From NCBI GenBank assembly GCA_046331465.1, contig JAXLQV010000001.1, forward strand, positions 1,054,001-1,118,000: a stretch of DNA of 64,000 bases, given 5' to 3'. Position 1 is the stretch's first letter. Each line of letters opens with the position of its first letter. Of this stretch, positions 50,039-60,026 are shown piece after piece. Source of the DNA: UBA5066 sp046331465 (lineage in GTDB: Bacteria; Acidobacteriota; Thermoanaerobaculia; UBA5066). The position numbers were made by a program, and so were the translations under genes. The notes under the pieces are model-generated. The model saw only the letters and a list, made by a program, of their open reading frames with translations, had not been told where the DNA came from and did not search any database.

Positions 50039-51019
50039 TCAGCTCGCTCCCGAAAGCCCCGCCATGCTCGCGTCTGGGATTTCCTGCCGTCCCGGACGAG
50101 GATCCGCGGCGCTTCCTCCACCCAGGCCCTCGGGCTGATGCTCCCGGATCGAACGGGTCAGCGTTCGGTACTCCTCCGGCAGGAGCTGCTGCGCCCTGGA
50201 CACCTTGAAGATGCAGACGCCCATGCGGATCAGACCCGCGAGGTCGTGCTCCCGGGTGATCAGAGCCGACCTGGGGTTGTTGCATCCCGAGTCGTCGGCG
50301 GTGAGACCACTCGGTATGAGGAGGCCGGGCGGCAGGGTCGTGAGCTGTCGCACGATGGTCTCCCAGGGCACCTTCTCCATGGAGAGGTAGTCGCTGTAGC
50401 AGTACCTCGTGTCGACCATCCCGCAGGTGAGCTTCAGGAAGACGATCAGCCGGCCCGCATGCTCACGAAGATCCTTCAGGACGTCGTAGGTCGTGTGCTG
50501 GTTCAGCGGGACGACGTAGTCGTAGTTCTCGAGCTTGGCGGCATACGGCCTGCTCTCGCGAGGGCTGATCTGCTGAACGCAGGAAGCGACGACCTCGAGC
50601 GAGGGATAGGTGCGCCGCAGCCAGGGAAGCAGCGCGTGCCGGGTGATGACCACCTTGTTCTTCAGCCCCGAATCGAGCCCGCAAGCCGACATGGAATCGA
50701 GGACGCGGACCTCGCTCTCGTCGGGGAGGACCGCTTCCGGGTGGAGCAGGCCGCCGTTCATGGCGAAGATGAAGGGGATCCCCGCCGCGTTCAGCGTGCC
50801 GATCAGCGCCGGCAGCGCCTCGTTGGCCGGGCTGACGGGCCGGACTCCCCGATGACGGCCGCTGCTGCCCTCGTAGACGATGACCTCGAGGTCGATCCCC
50901 TCCTCCTGCTCAGCCTCACGTTGCAGGCGATGGATCCGTTCCACCAGGGGAGCGTCCCCCGCTCCCAGACCGTCCAGGCTGTGGGAGCCGCCTTCCAGAA
51001 CGAGTCTCTTCCTGGCCAC
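50039..51019 (-). CDS. U32-like/UbiU-UbiV-like TIM-barrel protein, function unknown
   Basis: 326 residues from GTG 51019, eight bases after AAGGAG (GTG 51043 is an alternative). I do not recognise a named function. The body resembles the peptidase U32 superfamily: a hydrophobic strand then 'SCVQQISPRESRPYAAKLEN', 'YDYVVPLNQHTTYDVLKDLR' and 'VFLKLTCGMVDTRYCYSDY', followed by 'DDSGCNNPRSAL' and 'IRMGVCIFKVSRAQQL'. Cysteines at LTCGMVDTRYC and SGCNN could bind an iron-sulfur cluster as in UbiU/UbiV. The gene has visibly lower GC and more varied codon use than its neighbours, which suggests later acquisition. It stands alone between the efflux and ferredoxin-oxidoreductase operons. Confidence 0.6.
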   Translation of the reverse strand: MARKRLVLEGGSHSLDGLGAGDAPLVERIHRLQREAEQEEGIDLEVIVYEGSSGRHRGVRPVSPANEALPALIGTLNAAGIPFIFAMNGGLLHPEAVLPDESEVRVLDSMSACGLDSGLKNKVVITRHALLPWLRRTYPSLEVVASCVQQISPRESRPYAAKLENYDYVVPLNQHTTYDVLKDLREHAGRLIVFLKLTCGMVDTRYCYSDYLSMEKVPWETIVRQLTTLPPGLLIPSGLTADDSGCNNPRSALITREHDLAGLIRMGVCIFKVSRAQQLLPEEYRTLTRSIREHQPEGLGGGSAADPRPGRQEIPDASMAGLSGAS

Positions 51020-51099
51020 GACGGACACTCCTTCACGCGGCACGGGGGAAGCCGGCAGGCCGGCATGCGCGCGCGCGATTATCCGCCCACCGGAAACGG

Positions 51100-51127
51100 T
51101 TCCGCCCGCCCCGAAGGGCGGGCGGAA
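51100..51127 (-). terminator. 12-bp terminator hairpin after the oxidoreductase operon
   Basis: 51100-51111 and 51116-51127 are perfect complements around a CGAA loop, 22 bases past the stop of the small cysteine protein; CCGTTTCC follows in the transcript. Confidence 0.75.
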
Positions 51128-51149
51128 GAGGCGGCTGACGCGGAGAAGG

Positions 51150-51403
51150 CTACGCGGCGGAGGCGCGACGCCGCAGGAGGTCGATGAGGTCGGTGACGCG
51201 GCGGCAGGAGTCGCAGTCGAGGTTCGTGTTCGTGCAGGGGTCGCCGTCCCCCTGCGACTCGGCGCACCTCGGGTCGGCCGCGAACTTCAGGAGCTCGCCG
51301 AAGAGGGCGTCGAGCCGCTCCTTCAGCGGGCTCTCGGGGATGGAGCGGAGGGTGGAGACGAGGTTCCACTCCTCCGCCGTCAGCGTGACCTGCACGGGCC
51401 CGC

Positions 51404-51407
<4 letters not shown>
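51150..51407 (-). CDS. Small cysteine-containing protein coupled to the 2-oxoacid oxidoreductase
   Basis: 85 residues from GTG 51407, which overlaps the stop of the beta-gamma subunit (GTGA). The N-terminal two thirds are helical ('LTAEEWNLVSTLRSIPESPL', 'ERLDALFGELLKFAAD'); the C-terminal part has four cysteines (RCAESQGDGDPC, LDCDSC) that could hold zinc or an iron-sulfur cluster, then a basic helix. I do not recognise a family. Its position suggests an assembly or regulatory partner of the oxidoreductase. Confidence 0.75.
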
Positions 51408-52830
<1,423 letters not shown>

Positions 52831-52834
<4 letters not shown>

Positions 52835-54228
52835 ACGGTCACCTCCTGCCCCGCGGCGACATTCGCGACGATCTCCGCCATCTGGGGGAGGACGCCGCCG
52901 AAGTGGCGCACGTGCTGGATCTCGGGGACGTCGTGGACGGAGGCGTTGGCGAGGGCGAGCCTGAGCTCGTCCTCGAGCTGCCCGTTGGAGGCCTCGACGA
53001 CGACGATCCGCTTCGTGTGCGGGAGGACCGCCTTCAGCTTCTCGATCGGGAAGGGCCAGAGCGTGACCGGGCGGAAGAGCCCCGCCCTGATCCCCTGGGC
53101 CCGGAGGGCCTGGACGGCGCCCTTGGCCATCCGCGAGGGGGTCGTGCAGGCGACGAGGAGGACCTCGGCGTCGTCGCACATGTAGAGGTCGGCGCGCTGC
53201 TCGACCTTCATCGCCTCGTACTTCTCGTTCAGGTGGACGTTCCACGCCTCGAGGTCGGTCTCGGCGAGGTAGATCGACGAGATGAGGTTCCGGCGGTGGT
53301 CCTTGTCGCCCCAGACGGCCCACTCCGGGATGCCGGGCTTCACCATCGACGCGGGCATGGAGACCTTGCCGGTCATCTGGCCGAGGTACCCGTCGGACGC
53401 GATGACGACCGGGTTGCGGTACTTGAAGGCGAGGTCGAACGCCAGCATCGTCAGGTCGAGCATCTCCTGCGGCGTCGACGGGGCGAGGACGATGGCGTGC
53501 GTGTTGCCGTGGCCGAGGCCGCGGCAGACGAGCTTGATGTCGGCCTGCTCGGGGGCGATGTTGCCGAGGCCGGGGCCGCCGCGCATCACGTTGATGAAGA
53601 CGCCCGGCACCTCGGACCCGATCATGTAGCTGATCCCCTCGACCATGAGCGAGAAGCCGGGCGAGGAGGTGAACGTCATGCACCTCATCCCGGCGCCGCC
53701 GCAGCCGTACATCATGTTGACGGCGGCGACCTCGGAGACGGCCTGCAGGAACATCCCCTCGAGGTGCGGCAGGAGCTTCGCCATCAGCTCGGCGCCCTCG
53801 GTGGACGGGGTGATCGGGTAGCCGAAGAAGTGGCGGCAGCCGGCGAGGAGGGCGCCGACGGCGGCGGCGTAGTTCCCCTTCAGGACGAGCGGCTCCATCT
53901 TCTGGAGCGGGACGATCTCGTTCGGGATCTCGACCGGCTCGGGGGCGTCGGTCATCCGGTCGCCGAAGAGCTTCCCGGGGTCCTGGAGCTCGTACTCGGC
54001 GTCCGCCGGGGTCTGCTGGAGACCGTACGGCTCGGGGCAGGCGTCGATGCAGAGTCCGCAGCCGTTGCAGTGTTCCAGGTCGAGGAGAACCGGCGTGAGG
54101 CCGGTCTGGGGGTTGATCTCGGTCCCCATCGAGATGCAGTGCTTCGGGCACGCGGTGATGCAGCGTCCGCAGCCCTTGCAGAACTCGGGGAGGACGAACG
54201 GTTTCGGTCTTTCCTTAAGGGCGGGCAT
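52831..54228 (-). CDS. 2-oxoacid:ferredoxin oxidoreductase, fused ferredoxin (delta) and alpha subunit
   Basis: 465 residues from ATG 54228, with GGAGG upstream. Residues 1-75 hold two [4Fe-4S] ferredoxin motifs (CKGCGRCITACP and CNGCGLCIDACP). From about residue 105 the alpha (pyrimidine-binding) domain follows: 'LVLKGNYAAAVGALLAGCRH', 'FGYPITPSTEGAELMAKLLP', 'AVSEVAAVNMMYGCGGAG' and 'TFTSSPGFSLMVEGISYM'. The delta and alpha subunits, usually separate, are one chain here. With the beta-gamma chain this makes a complete oxidoreductase from two genes. It feeds reduced ferredoxin to pathways such as the hydrogenase assembled by the hyd genes, which is inference. Confidence 0.92.
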
Positions 54229-54281
54229 GGGGCCTCCTCCGATGGAGGATTTTACCGGCCCTATCCTGATGAAAACGCACC

Positions 54282-54295
54282 ATTTCCGGGGAAAT
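54282..54295. promoter_or_regulatory. AT-flanked inverted repeat upstream of the oxidoreductase operon
   Basis: ATTTCC (54282-54287) and GGAAAT (54290-54295) form a 6-bp inverted repeat with a two-base spacer, 54 bases before the operon start in a locally AT-rich stretch (54247-54310). A TAAAAT box (minus strand, 54255-54250) lies between it and the gene. A regulator site is plausible but no family can be assigned. Confidence 0.45.
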
Positions 54296-54358
54296 CGTTC
54301 TGGATCGAAGCATGGTATCAGGACACGCGCAAACGCGCGAGTGCGGGAAGGAGGGACC

Positions 54359-55270
54359 TCAGCGGCGCCGGGCGTCGATCTCGCGGATCGCCGCGAGCGC
54401 GCCGAGGGGAATCGAGAGGCCCACGGGGCGCCCCGACGGGATCGAGCCCGCGACGAGCGCCTCGAGCGAGTCGGGCGGCGGCGCCTCGAAACCGTAGCCG
54501 AGCTGGGGCTCGCGCGGGTTGATCCGAACGAGCGTCCGGCGCGGCCCGCGCGCGGCGCGCTCCGAGAGGTTCCTCACCGAGGGGACGCGGGTCCCCGCGC
54601 CGAATTCGAGGATGGCGAGCGGCCCCTTCACCCCGCCGAGCCACGTCCCGAGCGACTCGTGCTGGGCGTCGGTCCGCGAGTCGTCCCACCCCATGTCGCC
54701 GAACATCAGGATGTTCGGCCGGGCGAGGCCCCGGCAGCCCGGGCAGGAGGGGAAGGGCTTCTTCGCGCGGCAGGTCGCCTCGTCGATCTCGACCTCCACG
54801 CCGTCCGCCGGGCGGATCGGCTCGCCGCAGCTCCGGAGGCACTGGAGGTGGTGGATCGAGCCGTGGCACTCGACGACGCGTCCGGCCGGAAATCCCGCCT
54901 TCTGGAACTGCCCGTCGACGTTCGAGGTGAAGGCGAACGCGCCGTGCGGCTTCCCCCCCGCCCAGCGGAGGAGCGTGGCGAAGCCCTCGTGCGGGACGGT
55001 CCGCCGGTAGAGGTTGAGCCGGTGGCCGTAGAAGCCCCACGCGAGCGCGGGGTCCTCGAAGAACCACTCCGGGTTCGCGAGCTGCTCGAACCGGAGGCCG
55101 AGCTCGCGGAACGCGGGGTAGGCGCGCCAGAAGCCCTCGGGGCCGCGGAAGTCGGGGAGGCCGGAGTCGACCCCCATGCCGGCCCCGGCGGTGACGAGGA
55201 GCGCCTCGGCCTCGTCGACGGCGCGGGCGGCGAGGGTGAGGGTCTCGTCGAGGGAGGCGTCGGCGGCCAT
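54359..55270 (-). CDS. Sir2-family NAD-dependent deacylase
   Basis: 303 residues. The NAD site GAGMGVDSGLPDFRG is near residue 29, the catalytic region is TSNVDGQFQKAGF then H in CHGSIHHLQC (near residue 136), and a zinc module is suggested by CLRSC and SCPGC. Canonical sirtuins have TQN(I/V)D; this one has TSNVD, and the first cysteine pair is spaced by three residues instead of two. It therefore belongs to a divergent bacterial clade whose acyl preference is unknown; it may deacylate proteins or act on ADP-ribose. Start ATG 55270 is six bases after TAGAAT with no Shine-Dalgarno. Confidence 0.88.
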   Translation of the reverse strand: MAADASLDETLTLAARAVDEAEALLVTAGAGMGVDSGLPDFRGPEGFWRAYPAFRELGLRFEQLANPEWFFEDPALAWGFYGHRLNLYRRTVPHEGFATLLRWAGGKPHGAFAFTSNVDGQFQKAGFPAGRVVECHGSIHHLQCLRSCGEPIRPADGVEVEIDEATCRAKKPFPSCPGCRGLARPNILMFGDMGWDDSRTDAQHESLGTWLGGVKGPLAILEFGAGTRVPSVRNLSERAARGPRRTLVRINPREPQLGYGFEAPPPDSLEALVAGSIPSGRPVGLSIPLGALAAIREIDARRR

Positions 55271-55276
55271 CCGCCG

Positions 55277-55282
55277 ATTCTA
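55277..55282 (-). promoter_or_regulatory. -10 box (TAGAAT) for leaderless Sir2 gene
   Basis: TAGAAT on the minus strand six bases before ATG 55270, with a partial -35 (TCGACT, 55306-55301) at an 18-base spacing. Confidence 0.6.
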
Positions 55283-55371
55283 GGGAGGGGCGCCACCCGG
55301 AGTCGACGCGGCAACGCCGTCGTCGTCCCTCGCGGGGGGCGTCGTCGTCCGCCGGAGGCGCCGCGAAGGCC

Positions 55372-55377
55372 TATTCT
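55372..55377 (+). promoter_or_regulatory. -10 box (TATTCT) for near-leaderless small gene at 55385
   Basis: TATTCT seven bases before GTG 55385. The gap contains CAGGGGC, too close to the start to be an efficient ribosome site. Confidence 0.45.
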
Positions 55378-55384
55378 CAGGGGC

Positions 55385-55696
55385 GTGGAACCGCTCACCG
55401 GTCCGGCGGAGCTCGTCCGGCTCTCCGACGAGGGAGCCGCCCTCCTCGAGCGCCTCGCCGCCGCCTCGGGGATGTCGGAGGCCGCCTACCTCGAGCAGCT
55501 CGTCCGCGACGCGGCGCGCCGCTCGGGCCTCGCCGTCCCGGAGCCGGAGACGCCCGTCCTCGTCCTCGAGGCGACGGGCGAGGTGCCCGCGATCGGACCG
55601 GAGGGGCGCGGCCGGAAGATCCACCTCAAGGGGATCGACGAGACCGGCGAGTGGGACGCCGGGGAGATCTTCGTCCCCGACCCGCCGAAGCGCTGA
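55385..55696 (+). CDS. Small protein with ribbon-helix-helix-like N-terminus
   Basis: 103 residues from GTG 55385. Residues about 9-45 ('LVRLSDEGAALLERLAAASG', then MSEAAYLEQLVRDAARR) have the strand-helix-helix spacing of CopG/Arc-type DNA-binding or antitoxin proteins. The C-terminal half is beta-rich and acidic (VLVLEATGEVPAIGPEGRGR ... GEIFVPDPPKR). No toxin gene is adjacent, so a simple toxin-antitoxin pair is unlikely. I do not recognise a specific family. It diverges from the sir2 gene and is followed by the M13 peptidase. Confidence 0.6.
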   Translation: MEPLTGPAELVRLSDEGAALLERLAAASGMSEAAYLEQLVRDAARRSGLAVPEPETPVLVLEATGEVPAIGPEGRGRKIHLKGIDETGEWDAGEIFVPDPPKR

Positions 55697-55756
55697 GCGG
55701 GAGCGCGGTCGAGGGCCGCTCGAAACGCGGCCCGTGGAAACGGCCCGGAGTTCCTA

Positions 55757-55762
55757 TATCGT
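55757..55762 (+). promoter_or_regulatory. -10 box (TATCGT) for leaderless M13 peptidase gene
   Basis: TATCGT (or the overlapping TATATC at 55755) seven bases before ATG 55770, no ribosome site between. Confidence 0.5.
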
Positions 55763-55769
55763 CCGTCGG

Positions 55770-57854
55770 ATGAGCTCCCGTCGCCTTCTCGCGCTCTCCC
55801 TCGCCCCGGCGCTCCTCGCCGCGGCGTGCTCGCCCGCTCCCCGCCCGGCGCCTGCCGCGCCCGCGGCGCCCGCTCCCGCCGCCTCCGGGATCGACCTCTC
55901 CGGCGTCGACCGATCCGTCGCGCCCGGCGACGACTTCTTCGCCTGGGCGAACGGCACCTGGATGAAGACGACCGAGATCCCCGCCGACCAGAGCTCCTGG
56001 GGCTCGGGCGGCGAGATGACCGAGCGGACGGCGAAGCGGACGGCGGAGCTGATCGCCGAGGCGGCGAAGTCGAACGCCCCGGCTGGCTCCGAGGCGCGGA
56101 AGATCGGCGACACGTACGCGACGTTCCTCGACGAGGCGACGGTCGAGCGGAAGGGGCTCGCGCCGCTCGAGCCCGAGCTCGCGAGGGTCGCCGCGATCGC
56201 GGACGCCCGGGGCCTCGCCGCGGCCCTCGGCGGGGCGCTGCGGGCCGACGTCGACGTCCTGAACGCCACGGACTTCTACACGCCGCACCTCTTCGGCCTC
56301 TGGGTCGCGCAGGACCTGGACGACCCGGGGCGCTATTCCCCGTTCCTTCTCCAGGGCGGCCTCGGCATGCCCGACCGCGACTACTACCTCGACCCGTCGC
56401 CGCAGATGGCGGAGATCCGGGCGCGCTACCGGGAGCACGCGGCGCGCCTCCTGAAGGCCGCGGGAGTGGCCGACGCCGAGGCGAAGGCGGAGCGGGTCGT
56501 CGCGCTCGAGAAGCGGATCGCGGAGGTCCACGGGAACCGGGAGGACTCCGCGGACGTCGTGAAGGGGAACAGCCACTGGTCGCGGGCCGACTTCGCCGCG
56601 CGCGCGCCGGGACTCGACTGGGACGCCTTCTTCGAGGCGGCCGGCCTCGGGACGCAGCAGCGGTTCGTCGTCTGGCAGCCGGGCGCGGCGACCGGGGTCG
56701 CGGCGCTCGTCCGGGACGTGCCCCTCGCGACGTGGAAGGAGTACCTCGCCTTCCGCGCGCTCGAGGAGGCCGCCCCGTTCCTGCCGAAGGCCTTCGTCGA
56801 CGAGAGCTTCGCCTTCTACGGGAAGGTCCTCTCGGGGACGCCCCAGCAGCGGGAGCGCTGGAAGCGGGCCGTCGACGTCACCGACGCCGCGCTCGGCGAG
56901 GCCGTGGGGAAGCTCTACGTCGCGAAGTACTTCCCCCCGTCGGAGAAGGCGCGCGCCGAGGCGATGGTGCGGAACGAGATCGCCGCGTTCGCGAAGCGGA
57001 TCGACCGCCTCGAATGGATGGCCCCGGAGACGAAGGAGAAAGCGAAGGCGAAGCTCGCCGCCCTGAAGGTCGGCGTCGGCTACCCGGACCGGTGGCGCGA
57101 CTACTCCGGCCTCGAGGTCGTCGCGGGGGACGCGCTCGGGAACGCGCGGCGCGCCTCGCTCTTCGAGTACCGCCGGAACCTCGCGAAGCTCGGCCAGCCG
57201 GTCGACCGCGGCGAGTGGGTCATGAACCCGCAGCTCGTCAACGCCGTGAACCTCCCGGCGATGAACGCGATGAACTTCCCGGCCGCGATTCTCGCGCCCC
57301 CCGACTTCGACCCGAGCCGCCCCGAGGTGATGGACTACGGCGCGGCGGGGGCGACGATCGGCCACGAGATCAGCCACAGCTTCGACGACCAGGGGGCGCT
57401 CTTCGACGCGGAGGGGCGCCTCAGGAACTGGTGGACGAAGGGGGACTTCGACCACTTCGCGGCCTCCGCCGCGAAGCTCGTGGCGCAGTTCGACGCCTAC
57501 CGCCCCTTCCCCGACCTCGCCGTGAACGGGAAGCTGACGCTGAGCGAGAACATCGCCGACGTCGCGGGGCTCGCGGTCGCGTACGACGCGTACCGGATCT
57601 CCCTCGGCGGCCGCGAGGCGCCGAAGGTCGCGGGGCTCTCGGGCGACCAGCAGTTCTTCCTCAGCTTCGCGTGGAGCTGGCGGACGAAGACCCGCGAGGC
57701 CGCGCTGCGGCAGCGGATCGTCACCGACGGCCACGCGCCGGCCGAGTACCGCGCGGACTGCGTGAGGAACCTCGACGCCTGGTACGCCGCCTTCGACGTG
57801 AAGCCGGGGCAGAAGCTCTGGCTCGCCCCGGGGGAGCGGGTCCAGGTCTGGTGA
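55770..57854 (+). CDS. M13 (neprilysin-like) metallopeptidase lipoprotein
   Basis: 694 residues from ATG 55770. The N-terminus is a lipoprotein signal (LALAPALL region ending LLAAACS), so the protein is likely tethered to a membrane, then an Ala/Pro linker. The M13 N-domain starts near residue 45 ('APGDDFFAWANGTWMK'). The zinc site is HEISH at 532-536 with the third ligand Glu in ENIADVAGLAVAYDAY (about residue 592); 'NAMNFPAAIL' forms the substrate strand motif (NAYY-like). Such enzymes cut short peptides. The usual C-terminal CxxW is replaced by VQVW. Confidence 0.93.
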   Translation: MSSRRLLALSLAPALLAAACSPAPRPAPAAPAAPAPAASGIDLSGVDRSVAPGDDFFAWANGTWMKTTEIPADQSSWGSGGEMTERTAKRTAELIAEAAKSNAPAGSEARKIGDTYATFLDEATVERKGLAPLEPELARVAAIADARGLAAALGGALRADVDVLNATDFYTPHLFGLWVAQDLDDPGRYSPFLLQGGLGMPDRDYYLDPSPQMAEIRARYREHAARLLKAAGVADAEAKAERVVALEKRIAEVHGNREDSADVVKGNSHWSRADFAARAPGLDWDAFFEAAGLGTQQRFVVWQPGAATGVAALVRDVPLATWKEYLAFRALEEAAPFLPKAFVDESFAFYGKVLSGTPQQRERWKRAVDVTDAALGEAVGKLYVAKYFPPSEKARAEAMVRNEIAAFAKRIDRLEWMAPETKEKAKAKLAALKVGVGYPDRWRDYSGLEVVAGDALGNARRASLFEYRRNLAKLGQPVDRGEWVMNPQLVNAVNLPAMNAMNFPAAILAPPDFDPSRPEVMDYGAAGATIGHEISHSFDDQGALFDAEGRLRNWWTKGDFDHFAASAAKLVAQFDAYRPFPDLAVNGKLTLSENIADVAGLAVAYDAYRISLGGREAPKVAGLSGDQQFFLSFAWSWRTKTREAALRQRIVTDGHAPAEYRADCVRNLDAWYAAFDVKPGQKLWLAPGERVQVW

Positions 57855-57861
57855 CCCCGCG

Positions 57862-58620
57862 TCAGCTCCGGCGGCCGGGGTCGCGGAAGTAGAAGAGGAG
57901 GATCGAGTCCCGGGGCCCGGAGCCCTCGCGGATCCGCTCCACGCCGTGCCAGCTGAACGGGCCGACGGCGAAGGCGTAGCCGGAGCCCGGCTCGAACGGG
58001 GCGCGGCGGAACTCCTCCAGGAAGCGCCCCGTGCGCGGGAAGCGCCACGGACGCAGGCGGTAGAACGACGTGCCGAGGTCCGCGGGGCTCCCCGCCGACG
58101 GGAGGTAGAGCTGCAGCGTGACGACCTTCGCCCGCGTGTCCGGGTGCGGCTCGATCCAGTACCCGGGAAAGTCGCGCACGAGGGACGGCCGGGGGTGCGC
58201 CTCGATCGCGTCGAACCGCCCGGGCGGGACGCGGAACCGCCGGGAGAGGTCTCGCGCGAGGAGGCGGAAGACGCGCTCCTTCAGCTCAGGAGAGGCGAGG
58301 GCGGCCGCCACGCCGCCCCACGCCGAGCGGGACCGCTCCGGCAGCGACGAGAGCCCCTGCCCGTCGAGAGGGAGGAGCACGCGGGCGACGGAGCCGTCGG
58401 GCCTCCCGTACTTCTTCGGGTTGTCGGGCAGGTAGACCTCCGTCGCCGGAAGGAGCGCCCGCAGCTCGGCGAAGAGGTCGGGCGGGATCGCGCCCCGCAG
58501 GATCACGTGCGCAAAGGGCCGCTCGTGGACCTCGGCCCGGTCGAGCGCCGCGAGGAGGCTTTCGAGGAGCCGGGGGCCGACGCTCCCGACCCCGGCCTCG
58601 TCCGCTCCGGCTCCCGGCAT
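57862..58620 (-). CDS. 2-oxoglutarate/Fe(II) dioxygenase-like protein
   Basis: 252 residues. The facial-triad pattern H159-x-D161 (EPHPDT) and distal H225 (FSWHGV), with R237 placed to bind 2-oxoglutarate, fits the cupin-type dioxygenase fold. The N-terminus is a helical lead-in ('LLESLLAALDRAEVHERPFA'). Related proteins hydroxylate small molecules or proteins; the substrate is unknown. It begins ten bases after the two-CNB regulator gene, in the same direction, so they are probably co-transcribed. Confidence 0.72.
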   Translation of the reverse strand: MPGAGADEAGVGSVGPRLLESLLAALDRAEVHERPFAHVILRGAIPPDLFAELRALLPATEVYLPDNPKKYGRPDGSVARVLLPLDGQGLSSLPERSRSAWGGVAAALASPELKERVFRLLARDLSRRFRVPPGRFDAIEAHPRPSLVRDFPGYWIEPHPDTRAKVVTLQLYLPSAGSPADLGTSFYRLRPWRFPRTGRFLEEFRRAPFEPGSGYAFAVGPFSWHGVERIREGSGPRDSILLFYFRDPGRRS

Positions 58621-58630
58621 GCCGGTCCGG

Positions 58631-60019
58631 TCAGCGGCGGGCCGCGCGGAGGGCGGCGACGCACCGCTCGGCGTGGTCGAGGCGGAGCGCCTCCAGGGCC
58701 GCGGAGAGCTGCGGGCTCCGCGCGCGGAGCGCGGCGAGCTCCGCCGTGTCGAGGCAGAGGAGCTCCGACTCCATCACGGACGTGACGGTCTCGGCCTGGG
58801 CCTGCCCGGCGGTTTCGGCGAGGTCGCCGAAGAGCTCGTGGGGCCTGAGGAGAGCGACCGCGACCTCGCGGTCGCCCGAGTGGAAGGTCACCCGGAACGC
58901 GCCGCGCTTGACGACGTAGGCGCCCCTCGCCAGGACCCCCTGCCGCACGACCGCCGTCCCCGCCGGCACGGACACCGTCCGGAGCGCCCGGGCGAGCTCC
59001 CGTCGCTCGGCGTCCGGGAGGACGCCGAAGACGCGGGAGCGGGCGAGCGCCGTCGTGAGGACGCGCTCCGCGTAGAGGTGGTTCAGGGCGTCCGCGAGAG
59101 CGCGCTGCTTGCGCGCGATGGGCGCGAGGGCGTTGTGGTCGAGCTCGAGGAGGTTCGAGGGCTCCCGGGCCGTGACGGTCGAGTAGCGCGGGAGCCCGGT
59201 CAGGAACGACGCCTCGCCGATCACCTCGCCGTCCCGCGCCGTCCGGAGGAGGACCCTCGCCCCGGCGTCGTTGAACGCGGTGACGTCCAGGGCCCCCTGG
59301 ACGACGAAGAAGACGGAGTTCCCCTCGGCCCCCTCGCGAAAGAGCTCCTCGCCCGCAGCGAGGGTGACGAGGTTGATCTTCTGGAGGACGAGGTCGATGA
59401 GGAGCGGCGGGATGTCGCGCAGCAGCGGGATCCCCGCTCTCGCCCCGTGGACCGACTCCTTCTTCTGGCTCCACGCGGACGGAGCGGGAGGGGCCTGGTC
59501 GGGGAGCGGGAACGAGCCGATCGGAGGCGGCGCGGCCGTCGCGGGCGGGCGCTCGAAGGAGCCGCTCGGCGGAGGGCCGGACGCCGCCTTCGGCAGCACG
59601 AAGGAGCCGCTCGCGGGGGGGACCGGGTCGGGGCCCGGGCGGCTGAACGAGCCGGACGGGGGCGGGACGGCGGGGGGCGGGGCCACCGCGAGGGACTCCT
59701 TCTCGGCGTCCACGATCTTCTTCAGCTGGAGGTGGGAGAGGTACGTCGAGGAGGTGAGGCTGCAGTCGGGGTCGAGCTGCGCGGCCTTCTTGTAGATCGC
59801 GATCGCTTCCTCGAGCCGGCCCCTGGACTGGACGATCGGTCCGTACCGGTTCAGAAGGCGGACGGCCTCGTCCTTGCGGCCGCTCCCGGCGAGGGCGTCC
59901 GCGAGCTTCAGCACGGCGCCCGCGTCGGCGGGGTTCTCCTTCAGCCGCTTCCGCGCCGCCTCGACGATCTCCCGGATCGCCGGGGACTCGCCCTTCGAGC
60001 CGTCCGAGAAGAGACCCAT
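58631..60019 (-). CDS. TPR protein with PPxxGSF repeats and two cyclic-nucleotide-binding domains
   Basis: 462 residues. Order: TPR-like helices (about 10-105); a Pro-rich linker with four repeats of the form PP(P/A)(S/I)GSF, each followed by two or three residues and Pro (PPPSGSFSRP, PPASGSFVLP, PPPSGSFERP, PPPIGSFPLP); then two cNMP-binding folds (about 200-320 and 325-445). Each has the barrel pattern 'GEELFREGAEGNSVFFVVQG' / 'GTAVVRQGVLARGAYVVKRG' and a phosphate cassette ('GEVIGEASFLTGLPRYSTVT' / 'HELFGDLAETAGQAQAETVT'). The cassettes lack the Arg-Ala pair of high-affinity cAMP sites in the second copy, so ligand binding may differ. No DNA-binding or catalytic domain is seen. Confidence 0.85.
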   Translation of the reverse strand: MGLFSDGSKGESPAIREIVEAARKRLKENPADAGAVLKLADALAGSGRKDEAVRLLNRYGPIVQSRGRLEEAIAIYKKAAQLDPDCSLTSSTYLSHLQLKKIVDAEKESLAVAPPPAVPPPSGSFSRPGPDPVPPASGSFVLPKAASGPPPSGSFERPPATAAPPPIGSFPLPDQAPPAPSAWSQKKESVHGARAGIPLLRDIPPLLIDLVLQKINLVTLAAGEELFREGAEGNSVFFVVQGALDVTAFNDAGARVLLRTARDGEVIGEASFLTGLPRYSTVTAREPSNLLELDHNALAPIARKQRALADALNHLYAERVLTTALARSRVFGVLPDAERRELARALRTVSVPAGTAVVRQGVLARGAYVVKRGAFRVTFHSGDREVAVALLRPHELFGDLAETAGQAQAETVTSVMESELLCLDTAELAALRARSPQLSAALEALRLDHAERCVAALRAARR

Positions 60020-60026
60020 TGCGGCG

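Noticed and set aside
55385..55696. Type II toxin-antitoxin pair
   Set aside because: The small RHH-like protein has no adjacent toxin-sized ORF in the same direction; its neighbours are a sirtuin (divergent) and a 694-residue peptidase.
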